A DNA stretch of 10,955 nt. Origin: Gemmatimonadota bacterium (GTDB lineage Bacteria > Gemmatimonadota > Gemmatimonadetes > Gemmatimonadales > GWC2-71-9). The stretch spans positions 1-10,955 of the forward strand of contig QHTX01000151.1 in NCBI GenBank assembly GCA_003220975.1. The letters are read 5' to 3'. The position numbers and the translations under genes were made by a program. Shown here piece by piece: positions 1 to 6,973 of the stretch. The notes under the pieces were generated by a model that did not search any database, was not told the origin of the DNA, and saw only the letters and a list, made by a program, of their open reading frames with translations. Within the stretch, counting starts at the first letter, position 1. Each line of letters starts with the position of its first letter.

Positions 1-1
1 C

Positions 2-91
2 GTCTCCGTGGTCATCGGGCTGGTGTTCGGTATCGCGCCGGCGGCGCGGGCGGCGAAGCTCGATCCCGTTGAGGCGTTGAGATACGAGTGA
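2..91 (+). CDS. ABC transporter permease, MacB/FtsX type (C-terminal end only)
   Basis: Only the last 29 codons and the TGA stop are present; the gene begins before the window. The visible residues are a hydrophobic stretch (VSVVIGLVFGIAPAARAAKL) followed by DPVEALRYE. This matches the usual end of FtsX-domain permeases of the MacB/LolC group, where the fourth membrane helix runs into a P-A-x-x-A-A-x-L-D-P-V-x-A-L-R-x-E tail. Such proteins are inner-membrane subunits of mechanotransmission exporters for lipoproteins, peptides or drugs, partnered by an ATPase and often a periplasmic adaptor. The substrate cannot be told from this fragment. The downstream gene, bshB1, is separated by a long hairpin, so the two are probably not closely coupled. 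Confidence 0.85.
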   Translation, partial: VSVVIGLVFGIAPAARAAKLDPVEALRYE

Positions 92-93
92 CG

Positions 94-168
94 AAACGCG
101 GAACGCGGAAGTGGGAACGCGGAACTGTCCGCGCCTGTTCCGCGTTCCGCGTTCCGACTTCCGCGTTT
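94..168. repeat. Long imperfect inverted repeat built of GGAACGC-like units
   Basis: The left arm (94-125) and right arm (137-168) are each 32 nt and pair at 27 of 32 positions around an 11-nt loop. Each arm is itself made of tandem GCGGAA/GGAACGC units, so the arms can also pair in shifted registers. The element fills the gap between the permease stop codon and the bshB1 Shine-Dalgarno. There is no T-tract after it, so it is not a classical intrinsic terminator. It may be a dispersed intergenic hairpin, an attenuating structure or an mRNA-end stabiliser; that role is inference. Confidence 0.8.
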
Positions 169-174
169 AGGGAG
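169..174 (+). promoter_or_regulatory. Shine-Dalgarno for bshB1
   Basis: AGGGAG lies 5 nt before the GTG at 180 and supports that GTG as the start. It begins immediately after the right arm of the 94-168 hairpin, so folding of the hairpin could affect its accessibility. Confidence 0.65.
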
Positions 175-179
175 AATCC

Positions 180-908
180 GTGACCCAGCAAGTGGACCTG
201 CTCGCGATTGCAGCGCATCGTGACGATGCCGAGCTGACCTGCGGCGGCACGCTCGCCAAGGCGGTGACGGCCGGCCACCGCGTCGGCATTCTCGATCTCA
301 CCCAGGGCGAGAGCGGCACGCGCGGCGACGCGGCGACGCGCGCCGCCGAAGCCGAGCGCGCCGCCCGGGCCCTCGGCGTCCACCTGCGGCTCAACGCCGG
401 GCTGCCGGACGCCCACCTGGCGAACGATGAAGCGTCGCGCCTGACAGTCGTCACGCTGATACGGCAAACGCGACCGCGTGTGGTGATCCTGCCGTTCCCC
501 GTGGGCCGGCACCCGGATCACCGCGTCGCCTCCGAGCTGGGGCGCGACGCCTGCTACCTGGCGGGGCTCGCGAAGTACGGCGACTCGGCAGGCGGCAGCC
601 CTCACCGGCCGTTCAAGGTGCTCTACGCGCTCGCCTATCGCGAGGACCCGGTGAAGCCGTCGTTCGTGGTGGACATCTCCGAGACGTTCGACGTCAAGAT
701 GACGGCGATCCGCTGCTACGCGTCGCAGTTCGAGGGCGCCAAGGCGGCGGGGGAAATCCATCCCACCGGCCTGGATCTCTACGAGCTGATCCGCGTGCAG
801 TCGGCGCACTACGGCTCGCTCATCCGGCGGCCCTACGGCGAGCCGTTCTTCTGCTACGAGACGCTCGAAGTACAAGACGTGCTGCAGCTTGGCGTGCAGT
901 CCCTGTAG
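180..908 (+). CDS. bshB1: Bacillithiol biosynthesis deacetylase BshB1
   Basis: A 242-residue protein of the PIG-L/LmbE zinc deacetylase family. In the family, BshB hydrolyses the acetyl group of N-acetylglucosaminyl-malate to give GlcN-malate, the second step of bacillithiol synthesis in the cytosol. The family AHPDD motif appears as AHRDD at residues 12-16: His13 and Asp16 are the expected zinc ligands and Asp15 the expected general base. The third ligand lies in HPDH (111-114, His114). GGTLAK (22-27), LTQGESGTRG (40-49) and the later ASQF segment also fit BshB1 better than generic PIG-L enzymes, and the length is normal. The GTG start is set by the adjacent AGGGAG. BshA and BshC are not in this window. 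A mycothiol-type MshB or another PIG-L deacetylase is the main alternative but fits the sequence less well. Confidence 0.88.
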   Translation: MTQQVDLLAIAAHRDDAELTCGGTLAKAVTAGHRVGILDLTQGESGTRGDAATRAAEAERAARALGVHLRLNAGLPDAHLANDEASRLTVVTLIRQTRPRVVILPFPVGRHPDHRVASELGRDACYLAGLAKYGDSAGGSPHRPFKVLYALAYREDPVKPSFVVDISETFDVKMTAIRCYASQFEGAKAAGEIHPTGLDLYELIRVQSAHYGSLIRRPYGEPFFCYETLEVQDVLQLGVQSL

Positions 909-918
909 TCGGTAGATT
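889..918 (+). promoter_or_regulatory. Candidate promoter for the cysteine desulfurase-mnmA pair, possibly leaderless
   Basis: TTGGCG (889-894), an 18-bp spacer and TAGATT (913-918), which fits TANNNT. The -10-like box ends 8 nt before the ATG at 927, and no Shine-Dalgarno is visible in the gap, so transcription would begin at or next to the start codon. The -35 box lies inside the bshB1 coding end. Confidence 0.45.
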
Positions 919-926
919 CCCCGCAC

Positions 927-2076
927 ATGTCCAAGCGACTGGTCTACCTCGACAACGCCGCCACCACGCCGGTGCGCGAGGAAGTGCTCGAGGCGATGCT
1001 GCCCTATCTCGGCAAGGACGCGTTCGGGAACCCGTCGTCCGCCCACCGATTCGGGCGCGCGGCACGCGCCGGCATCGAAGAGGCGAAGCGCAGCATCGCC
1101 GAAGCGCTGGGTGGGGCGACCGAGCCGAGCCAGGTGATCTTCACCTCGGGCGGCACCGAAGCGGACAACCTCGCGGTCATCGGGTGCGCCCTCGCGGCCC
1201 GCGATCACGGCGGGCCGTTCCGCGCCGCGGTGTCGGCGATCGAGCACAAGGCCGTGCTCGCCGCCGCACACGCCCTGACGCGGCTCGGCGGCGAGGAGAT
1301 CGTGCTCCCCGTGAACGCCTCGGGGACGGTGCGGTGCGGCGGTGGTCTCCGTGATGTGGGTGAACAACGAGGTGGGGGTCATTCAGCCGGTGGCGCGGCT
1401 CGCCGCGCGATGTCGCGCGGCCGGCGTCCCGTTCCACACGGACGCCGTCCAGGCGTTCGGCAAGATTCCCGTGTCGCTCCGCGACGTCGATTGCACCTTC
1501 CTCACGATCTCGGGCCACAAGATCGGCGCTCCCAAGGGCATCGGGGCCCTGGTGGTGCGGGACCGGCATGCCGTGGAGGCGATCATCCACGGCGGCGGCC
1601 AGCAGTTCGGGATCCGGCCCGGCACCGAGAACGTCCCGGGGATCGTGGGCCTGGGGAGGGCGGTCGAGCTGGCCGCCGCGGAGCAGGCGGAGTTCGCCCA
1701 CCGCGTGGCCGCGCTACGCGACGAGCTCGAGCGCCGGCTGCTCGCGACCGTGCCGGACGCCGTGATCAACGCCTGGCAGGCCCCGCGGGCGCCGCACGTC
1801 ACGAACGTCGCCATCCCGGGCACGGATTCGGAGGCGCTGCTCATGCACTTCGACCTGGCGGGCATCGCCTGCTCCTCAGGCTCGGCGTGCAGCACGGGCG
1901 CGGTCGAGCCTTCGCACGTGCTCACCGCCATGGGCGTGCCGCGCGAGTTGGGCGTGGCGGCGCTGCGGTTCTCCTTCGGCAAGGACAACGTGATCGAAGA
2001 CGTGGAGGCCGTGATCGCTGCCGTGCCGAAGATCGTGGACAAAGTGCGGGCGCTGTCCGCGGTACTGCATCGATGA
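927..2076 (+). pseudogene. Cysteine desulfurase (NifS/IscS type), frame broken by an apparent internal deletion
   Basis: A PLP-dependent enzyme that takes sulfur from L-cysteine as an enzyme persulfide. The first part (927 to about 1331) has LVYLDNAATTPV, GNPSSAHRFGR, the PLP-contacting TSGGTEADNLA and AIEHKAVL. The second part, in another frame from about 1333, has VSVMWVNNEVGVIQP, the PLP lysine in SGHKIGAPKGIGA (codon 1519-1521) and the catalytic cysteine in SSGSACSTG (codon 1888-1890). Between GTV and GAAVVSV, homologues usually carry about a dozen residues (DLxxLRxALxDDT-like) that are missing here. The reading frame shifts at the same place, consistent with loss of roughly 30-40 nt of length 3n+2. 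All catalytic residues are otherwise intact. The ATGA overlap with mnmA at 2073-2076 suggests it supplies sulfur to MnmA, as the dedicated desulfurase YrvO does in Bacillus. The break may be a real mutation or an assembly error. Confidence 0.85.
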
Positions 2077-3137
2077 GCGAGCGCGTCCTCGTCGCGATGT
2101 CCGGCGGGGTCGATTCGTCAGTTGCGGCTGCGCTGCTCGTGGAGCAGGGCTACGACGTCGTCGGCGCCACGATGAAGCTGTTCTGCTACGGCGACAGCGT
2201 GCCCGATCGCCCCTGCTGCTCGCTCGACTCCATTACCGACGCGCAGCTCGTCGCCCACAGGCTCGGCATCCCGCACTACGTCGTGAACCTCGAGGATCGC
2301 TTCGGCCGTGACGTGATCGGGGACTTCGTGGCGGAGTATGCGCGCGGCCGCACGCCCATCCCCTGCGTCCGCTGCAACTCGTTCACCAAGTTCCGCGATT
2401 TCCTCCATCACGCCGACGCCCTCGACTGCGGCTACGTCGCGACGGGTCACTACGTGATCGCGCGCGACGGGGCGCTGTACCGCGGGCGCGACCCCCGGAA
2501 GGACCAGTCCTACTTCCTGTGGGGGATCGATCGCACCGTGGTGCGCCGCATGCTCGCGCCGGTGGGCGAGCTGACGAAGCGGGAAACGCGCACCGTGGCG
2601 CGGCGGCTCGGTCTCGTCACCGCAGAGAAGCGCGAGTCGGTGGAGATCTGTTTCGTGCCGGACGGCGACTATGCGGGTGTGCTCGCGCGCCACCTCCCCG
2701 GCGACGCCCCGGCCCTCAACCCCGGCCCGCTCGTGACCGTAGGCGGCGACGTGGTGGGCGAGCACGCCGGCTTCGCGCGCTACACCGTCGGGCAGCGCCG
2801 CGGCCTTCCCGGCGGGTTCGCCGAGCCGATGTACGTCGTCGCGATCCGGCCGGAGACGCGCACCGTCGTGATCGGGACGGGGGGCGACTTGTTCGGACAC
2901 GAGCTGACGCTGGAGGAGGTCAACTGGCTCGCCGCGCCGCTCGGGCCCGGCGACCCCGTTTTCGTGCAGTGCCGCTACCGCGCCGCAGCCGTCCCTGGCC
3001 GGGTGCGCGAGCGGCTCGACGGGGGGGGCACGCTCGCCCTCGACCTCGCCGAGCCGGTACGCGCCATCACGCCGGGGCAGTCGGGGGCGTTGTATGACTC
3101 GGACGGGCGGCTGCTCGGGGGCGGGGTGATCGCGTAG
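2073..3137 (+). CDS. mnmA: tRNA-specific 2-thiouridylase MnmA
   Basis: A 354-residue cytosolic enzyme that adenylates and thiolates U34 of the Lys, Glu and Gln tRNAs, giving the s2U part of mnm5s2U. The PP-loop SGGVDSS is at residues 10-16. The two catalytic cysteines are expected to be Cys98 in PCVRCN and Cys193 in SVEICFVP. TGHY (124-127), KDQSYFLW (143-150) and YTVGQRRGLP in the C-terminal half are also family signatures. It belongs to the variant with extra cysteines: FCYG (Cys38), PCCSLD (Cys48-Cys49) and Cys101, in place of the YCTAAADLADAQ region of E. coli MnmA. ATG at 2073 overlaps the desulfurase stop as ATGA, giving translational coupling with its likely sulfur donor. The same frame is open upstream to 927, but that stretch is desulfurase sequence, so the start is at 2073. 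Confidence 0.95.
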   Translation: MSERVLVAMSGGVDSSVAAALLVEQGYDVVGATMKLFCYGDSVPDRPCCSLDSITDAQLVAHRLGIPHYVVNLEDRFGRDVIGDFVAEYARGRTPIPCVRCNSFTKFRDFLHHADALDCGYVATGHYVIARDGALYRGRDPRKDQSYFLWGIDRTVVRRMLAPVGELTKRETRTVARRLGLVTAEKRESVEICFVPDGDYAGVLARHLPGDAPALNPGPLVTVGGDVVGEHAGFARYTVGQRRGLPGGFAEPMYVVAIRPETRTVVIGTGGDLFGHELTLEEVNWLAAPLGPGDPVFVQCRYRAAAVPGRVRERLDGGGTLALDLAEPVRAITPGQSGALYDSDGRLLGGGVIA

Positions 3138-3215
3138 CGCGGGGTTCCCATCTTGCGCCGGCGCTGCACGCCCGTTCTATTGTGCAACGCGCTCCCCTTC
3201 GTGCGATTCTCCCCC

Positions 3216-3222
3216 GGGAGGA
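3216..3222 (+). promoter_or_regulatory. Shine-Dalgarno for the 3226 lipoprotein gene
   Basis: GGGAGGA ends 3 nt before ATG 3226. Upstream, TTGCGC (3153-3158) and TATTGT (3178-3183) are 19 bp apart and might be a weak promoter, but the match is poor and I do not rely on it. Confidence 0.55.
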
Positions 3223-3225
3223 CCC

Positions 3226-4325
3226 ATGGCACACCCGCGCAGTTCCCTCCGGCTCCCCCTGCCCTTCGCCATCGCGGGAATCGTAGCTCTCGCTAGCGCG
3301 TGCGGCGACAACGGCACCGGCCCCGGCCCGATGAAGCCGGCCGACCCCTTAGCGACTGCGGCCAACATCGAGGCGCTCAACACAAGCTTCAGCTCGCAGG
3401 CGTTCGAGGCCTTCGCGCTCGCCAGCTTCTACTCGCCGGCCGCTACGAGCTCGTTCGGAGTGCTGCGGACCCTGCTGCCCACGGCGGGACCGGCGCTCGC
3501 CGGCCGGCCGCCCTCGCTCACCGAGAGCCGGTCACCGAGAGCCGGCTCGCCGCGGCGGCGCTCCGCGCCGCGCTCGTCCCCTCGAGCGGCGCAATCCCTG
3601 CCAGCGTCTTGCCGCCCGAAGTCCTCGGGAAGACGTTCGAATGGGACACAGTTGGATCCAGCGGTTACATCGCCACTGACCGCACCGGCGCGGACAGCAA
3701 GGGCGTGCGGTTCATCCTGTACGCGCTTGACCCGGTCTACCCGATCCTTCCACGACAGGAGATTGGCTACGCCGATCTCATAGACGAGAGCACCAACAGC
3801 GTCCAGACGCTGCACATCCTCGTGGTGGGCAACATTGGGCCGACGACCTACCTGGACTACCGCGTCAGCGCTACGACGACCAAGGTGACCGTCGTCGGCT
3901 TCATCACGGACGGGGTGCACCGGCTCGACTTCAACTGCACCCTATCGGGGAACGTGCTCGACATCCGCTTCGACATGAACGCCGACGACGCGCACGTCCG
4001 GCTGGCCATCACGGCCTCAGTCCCCGACGCGAACACGACCATACTCGCTATCGACTTCCGGCTGCAGTTCGGCACCGAGGTGGTGACCGTGAAGGGAACA
4101 CTCACGGAAACGACGACGACATCGGGTAACCTCACGGTGCGTGTCAACGGCGGCGTCTATGCGACCGTTACGATTACCGACGACGTGGCGAGCTTCGCCC
4201 CCGGTGCTGGTCTGGAGCTGACAGCCGATGATTTCACCGCGCTGAACGCGATCTACGACGCTGTGTTCGGGGTTCTGTTCCGGTTCTTCGATCTGCTCGC
4301 CCCGGCGCTCGGGCTGCTCGGCTAG
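3226..4325 (+). pseudogene. Secreted lipoprotein of unknown function, frame broken by a 14-bp tandem duplication
   Basis: The first part has a short basic N-terminus, a hydrophobic core and a lipobox ending in LASAC (Cys26), followed by a Gly/Pro-rich linker. This predicts a lipidated, membrane-anchored extracytoplasmic protein. The frame holds through PSLTESR and then turns into Arg/Ser/Pro-rich nonsense. An exact 14-bp repeat, 3518-3531 and 3532-3545, lies at the break. Removing one copy restores one continuous reading frame of 361 residues, reading SLTESRLAAAALRAAL into the second part. That part contains a domain rich in beta-strand-like, Thr/Val-rich alternation (about 3790-4210, e.g. 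TVVGFITDGVHRLDFNC, NLTVRVNGGVYATVTITDD) and a hydrophobic C-terminus (FGVLFRFFDLLAPALGLLG). I do not recognise the family. A strong terminator follows, so it is probably monocistronic. Confidence 0.8.
3518..3545 (+). repeat. Exact 14-bp tandem duplication (TCACCGAGAGCCGG x2)
   Basis: Two perfect, adjacent 14-nt copies, 3518-3531 and 3532-3545; flanking bases do not extend the repeat. Because 14 is not a multiple of 3, the second copy throws the lipoprotein gene out of frame, and deleting either copy restores it. Confidence 0.95.
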
Positions 4326-4346
4326 GCGTCCGCTAGCCTAACAGCG

Positions 4347-4392
4347 ATCCCCCGTCGGGCTCTGCTCTGGCCCGGCGGGGGATTTCGCTTTA
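4347..4392 (+). terminator. Intrinsic terminator after the lipoprotein gene
   Basis: ATCCCCCGTCGGGC (4347-4360) pairs with GCCCGGCGGGGGAT (4370-4383), a 14-bp stem with one G-U pair and a 9-nt loop, followed by the T-rich TTCGCTTTAT. A smaller 6-bp hairpin, GGCTAG/CTAGCC (4320-4338), overlaps the stop codon just upstream. This separates the lipoprotein gene from the DUF2784 gene. Confidence 0.85.
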
Positions 4393-4396
4393 TAAC

Positions 4397-4401
4397 AGGG
4401 G
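4397..4401 (+). promoter_or_regulatory. Shine-Dalgarno deciding the DUF2784 start
   Basis: AGGGG is 7 nt from ATG 4409 but only 1 nt from the in-frame TTG at 4403, so the ATG is the better start. TATAAC just before it (4391-4396) could be part of a promoter, but no convincing -35 is seen. Confidence 0.5.
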
Positions 4402-4408
4402 CTTGAAG

Positions 4409-4774
4409 ATGCTCTACCGCGTCCTGGCCGACGTCGTCGTGCTGCTGCACACCGCGTTCGTCGTGTTCGTCGTGGTGGGGGGGTTCCTGGTCTGGCGGTG
4501 GCGCTGGGTCGTGTGGGCGCACGTCCCCTGCGCGCTGTGGGGCATCGCCATCGAGTACGGCGGCTGGATCTGCCCGCTCACGCCGCTCGAGAACGCGTTC
4601 CGCGCCCGCGCCGGGCTCGAGGGCTACCGCGGCGGCTTCGTGGAGCACTACGTCATCCCCCTGCTCTACCCGGCCGGCCTCACGCGACCGGCGCAGGCGA
4701 CCCTCGGCACGCTGGTGCTGGCGGTGAACCTGGTCGCCTACGGCATGCTGGTGCGGCGACTGGTGCGTCCCTGA
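4409..4774 (+). CDS. DUF2784 family membrane protein
   Basis: A 121-residue integral membrane protein. The signature is the segment CPLTPLENAFR followed by an aromatic-rich GYRGGFVEHYVIPLLYP motif, which is characteristic of DUF2784. Predicted membrane spans are at roughly residues 5-27, 32-50 and 93-115, with the conserved CPLTPLEN...EHY block between the second and third. Length is normal for the family. The molecular function of DUF2784 is not established. The gene follows the terminator of the lipoprotein gene and lies 16 nt before the aminotransferase-fold gene, so the two are probably co-transcribed. Frame quality is good, with no sign of truncation. Confidence 0.85.
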   Translation: MLYRVLADVVVLLHTAFVVFVVVGGFLVWRWRWVVWAHVPCALWGIAIEYGGWICPLTPLENAFRARAGLEGYRGGFVEHYVIPLLYPAGLTRPAQATLGTLVLAVNLVAYGMLVRRLVRP

Positions 4775-4790
4775 GAGGAGACGAGCTTCG

Positions 4791-6083
4791 ATGTTCACGC
4801 GGCGACGCTTTCTGGAATCCCTCGTGGCGGCTGGGGCGGCGGTGCCCGCCCTGCGGGACCACGCGCTGGCGCGCGTGGTCAGTGCGAACCAGGCCGTGGC
4901 CGGCCGCTCTCCCGACGACGTGGCCCAGGACGAGGACTTCTGGCTCGACGTGCAGCAGGCGTTCACGCTCGACCGCACGATCATCAACTTGAACAACGGC
5001 GGGGTGAGCCCGAGCCCCCGAGTCGTGCAGGAGGCGATGCGCCGCTATCTCGAGTATTCCAACACCGCGCCCGTGTACACCATGTGGCAGGTGCTGGAGC
5101 CGGAGATCGAGGCCGTGCGCCGCCGCCTCGCGGCGAGCTTCGGCTGCGACCCGGAGGAGATGGCGATCACGCGCAACGCGAGCGAGGCGCTCGAGATCGT
5201 CCAGCTCGGCATCCCGCTGGAGCGGGGCGACGAGGTGTTGACCACCAATCAGGACTACCCGCGGATGCTCACGACGTGGCACCAGCGAGAGCGCCGCCAA
5301 GGCATCGTGCTGAAGGAGATCGGCTTCCCCGTGCCGCCGCCGTCCCAGGACGACCTCGCCGACCGCATCGAGCGGGCGATCACGCCGCGGACCAAAGTCA
5401 TCCACGTCTGCCACATCACCAACCTCACGGGGCAGATCTTTCCGATCAGGAAGATCGTGCGGCTGGCGCGCGACCGCGGGATCGAGGTGATCGTGGACGG
5501 CGCGCACGCCTACGCGCACTTCCCGTTCACCCGCGACGAGCTCGAGTGCGACTACTACGGCACGAGCCTCCACAAGTGGCTGCTCGCGCCCCACGGCACC
5601 GGGTTCCTCTACGTGCGGAAGGCGAAAATCGAGCGCCTCTGGCCCCTGATGGCCGCGCCGCCCGAGATGAACGGCGACATCCGCAAGTTCGAGGAGATCG
5701 GCACCCACCCCGCGGCGAACCACAACGCCATCGCCGAGGCGCTCACGTTCCACGAGGGACTCAGACCGGAGCGCAAGGCCGCCCGGCTGCGCTACCTGTT
5801 CCAGCGTTGGGCGAAGCGGCTCGGCGCCCAGCCCAAGGTGCGGATCCTCACGCCCTACGACGCCGCCCAGTCGTGCGGGCTCGCGAGCTTCTCGGTCGAA
5901 GGGCTCGACGTCAACAAGCTCGTCGCCTTCCTGTGGGACAAGCACCGCATCATCGTCACTCCGATCACGCACAAGGAGTTCACCTGCGTGCGCGTGACGC
6001 CGAACGTGTATACGACGATCGCGGAGATCGACCGGTTTGGGGAGGTGATGGAAGAGGTGGTGCGCAAGGGGCTACCCGCGTGA
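4791..6083 (+). CDS. Tat-exported class V aminotransferase-fold PLP enzyme (isopenicillin N epimerase-like)
   Basis: A 430-residue protein with a twin-arginine-type N-terminus (TRRRFLESLVAAGAAVPAL), so it is likely folded with its cofactor in the cytosol and exported. The catalytic domain (about 60-430) is fold-type I PLP, class V. INLNNGGVSPSPRVV (65-79) matches the start of CefD-like proteins, TRNASEALE (127-135) contacts PLP phosphate, VDGAHA holds the pyridine-binding Asp236, and the Schiff-base lysine is Lys262 in TSLHKWLLAPHGTG. The C-terminal THPAANHNAIAEAL and VRVTPNVYTT segments are also typical. Related proteins include isopenicillin N epimerase, EgtE-like lyases and cysteine lyases; the substrate cannot be assigned. 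GAGGAG at 4775-4780 is 10 nt before ATG. The stop codon abuts the first copy of the three-hairpin repeat. Confidence 0.88.
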   Translation: MFTRRRFLESLVAAGAAVPALRDHALARVVSANQAVAGRSPDDVAQDEDFWLDVQQAFTLDRTIINLNNGGVSPSPRVVQEAMRRYLEYSNTAPVYTMWQVLEPEIEAVRRRLAASFGCDPEEMAITRNASEALEIVQLGIPLERGDEVLTTNQDYPRMLTTWHQRERRQGIVLKEIGFPVPPPSQDDLADRIERAITPRTKVIHVCHITNLTGQIFPIRKIVRLARDRGIEVIVDGAHAYAHFPFTRDELECDYYGTSLHKWLLAPHGTGFLYVRKAKIERLWPLMAAPPEMNGDIRKFEEIGTHPAANHNAIAEALTFHEGLRPERKAARLRYLFQRWAKRLGAQPKVRILTPYDAAQSCGLASFSVEGLDVNKLVAFLWDKHRIIVTPITHKEFTCVRVTPNVYTTIAEIDRFGEVMEEVVRKGLPA

Positions 6084-6165
6084 ATCCCCGGGCTGAGAGC
6101 CCGGGCTCGGCGCGGGTGCGTCCTTAAGGACGCACACCAGGCCGAGCGCGCCCTCTCAGGGCGCG
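6084..6165 (+). repeat. Three-hairpin repeat element, copy 1
   Basis: An 82-nt element nearly identical to 7031-7114. It holds three abutting hairpins: 6087-6105 (8-bp stem CCCGGGCT/AGCCCGGG, loop GAG); 6106-6146 (outer stem CTCGGC/GCCGAG enclosing the 20-nt perfect palindrome GTGCGTCCTTAAGGACGCAC); and 6147-6165 (8-bp stem CGCGCCCT/AGGGCGCG, loop CTC). CTGAGAG at the tip of hairpin 1 and CTCTCAG at the tip of hairpin 3 are complementary over 7 nt. The copy starts directly after the aminotransferase stop codon and contains the cyclase stop codon (6156-6158, minus strand), so it occupies the whole convergent gap and might end transcription from either side. Confidence 0.9.
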
Positions 6166-6956
6166 TATCCCGGTGGCAGCACAGCCACAATCCGCAATGG
6201 TCCTCCGCTCCCTCCCTTGATCCGCATCGGCAGCGCGATCACGAAGGCGCCGGTCGCCGGCACCGCCGAGAGGTGCGCCACGTTCTCGAACGCCGGGATG
6301 TCGGCGGCGAAGAGCGTCTGGTGCGTCTCGAACGTCTGCGACTGCCCGTAATCGATGCTCGGCGTGTCGATCCCCACGGCCCGCACCCCGCGCGTGACGA
6401 GCCAGCGCGCGGCGCCCGGGCCGATCCCGGGAAAGTGCAGCTCCGCCACGGCCGCCTGGCCCGTCTTGGTGGTCCCGAGATAGCGCGCGCGGTCCGGCCA
6501 GCGCACGCCCCAGCCGGTGCGGAACAGCACGATCGCGCCCGCTGCGATCGGACCATGGACGTGCTCCCACGCCTCCAGGTCGGCCGGCGTGATCCGGTAG
6601 TCGCGGTCCGCCTCGGCCTGGCGCGTCACGTCGATCACGTCCGCCACGCCCGCGAGCTGGGTGATGGGGATCTGATCGGTCGTGTGCTTCCCCTCGGCGA
6701 AGTGCACCGGGGCGTCGAGGTGGGTGCCGCCGTGCTCGGCGGCGGCGATGTTGTTCGCGGCGTAGTAGTAGCCGGCCGCGGTGCGCTGGGCCGACACCAC
6801 CTCGAGCCGGAATGGCTTGGCGGTGGGCCAGTAGATCGTGGTCGAGTCGAAGTCGTACGTCAGGTCCACCCACGTGGCGCGTGCGAGCAGGTCGCTGACG
6901 GACGGGCGCGCGCAGGCGGCGAGGGCGGCGAGGGCGGCGAGCGAGACGAGTTTCAT
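6156..6956 (-). CDS. Cyclase family lipoprotein (kynurenine formamidase-like)
   Basis: A 266-residue metal-dependent hydrolase of the cyclase/KynB family (PF04199). The motif HGGTHLDAPVHF (residues 75-86) supplies the expected metal ligands His75, His79, Asp81 and His85. VDLTYDFDSTTIYWP (30-44), GWGVRW, the PGIG loop and GIDTPSIDYG in the C-terminal half are typical. The N-terminus is a lipoprotein signal with LAAC (Cys15), so the enzyme is probably anchored outside the cytoplasm, unusual for tryptophan-catabolic KynB; the physiological amide or ester substrate is unknown. ATG 6956 is chosen because AAGGGG lies 5 nt upstream of it; a GTG at 6962 overlaps that site. The last two residues and the stop codon come from the repeat element at 6084-6165. 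No other kynurenine-pathway gene is nearby. Confidence 0.88.
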   Translation of the reverse strand: MKLVSLAALAALAACARPSVSDLLARATWVDLTYDFDSTTIYWPTAKPFRLEVVSAQRTAAGYYYAANNIAAAEHGGTHLDAPVHFAEGKHTTDQIPITQLAGVADVIDVTRQAEADRDYRITPADLEAWEHVHGPIAAGAIVLFRTGWGVRWPDRARYLGTTKTGQAAVAELHFPGIGPGAARWLVTRGVRAVGIDTPSIDYGQSQTFETHQTLFAADIPAFENVAHLSAVPATGAFVIALPMRIKGGSGGPLRIVAVLPPGYAP

Positions 6957-6961
6957 AGTCA

Positions 6962-6967
6962 CCCCTT
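6962..6967 (-). promoter_or_regulatory. Shine-Dalgarno deciding the cyclase start
   Basis: AAGGGG on the minus strand is 5 nt before ATG 6956; the alternative GTG (6960-6962) overlaps it. The ATG start also gives a compact lipoprotein signal. Confidence 0.65.
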
Positions 6968-6973
6968 CGTCCG

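Noticed and set aside
12..1382. 456-codon open frame on the minus strand
   Set aside because: Antisense to bshB1 and the cysteine desulfurase; Arg/Ala/His-rich composition typical of the reverse frame of GC-rich genes.
927..3137. A single 736-codon fusion of cysteine desulfurase and MnmA
   Set aside because: After about 1331 this frame no longer encodes desulfurase until mnmA begins at 2073; the apparent fusion results from the frameshift.
4680..5972. 430-codon open frame on the minus strand
   Set aside because: Lies opposite the well-supported aminotransferase-fold gene and has shadow-like composition with no recognisable domain.
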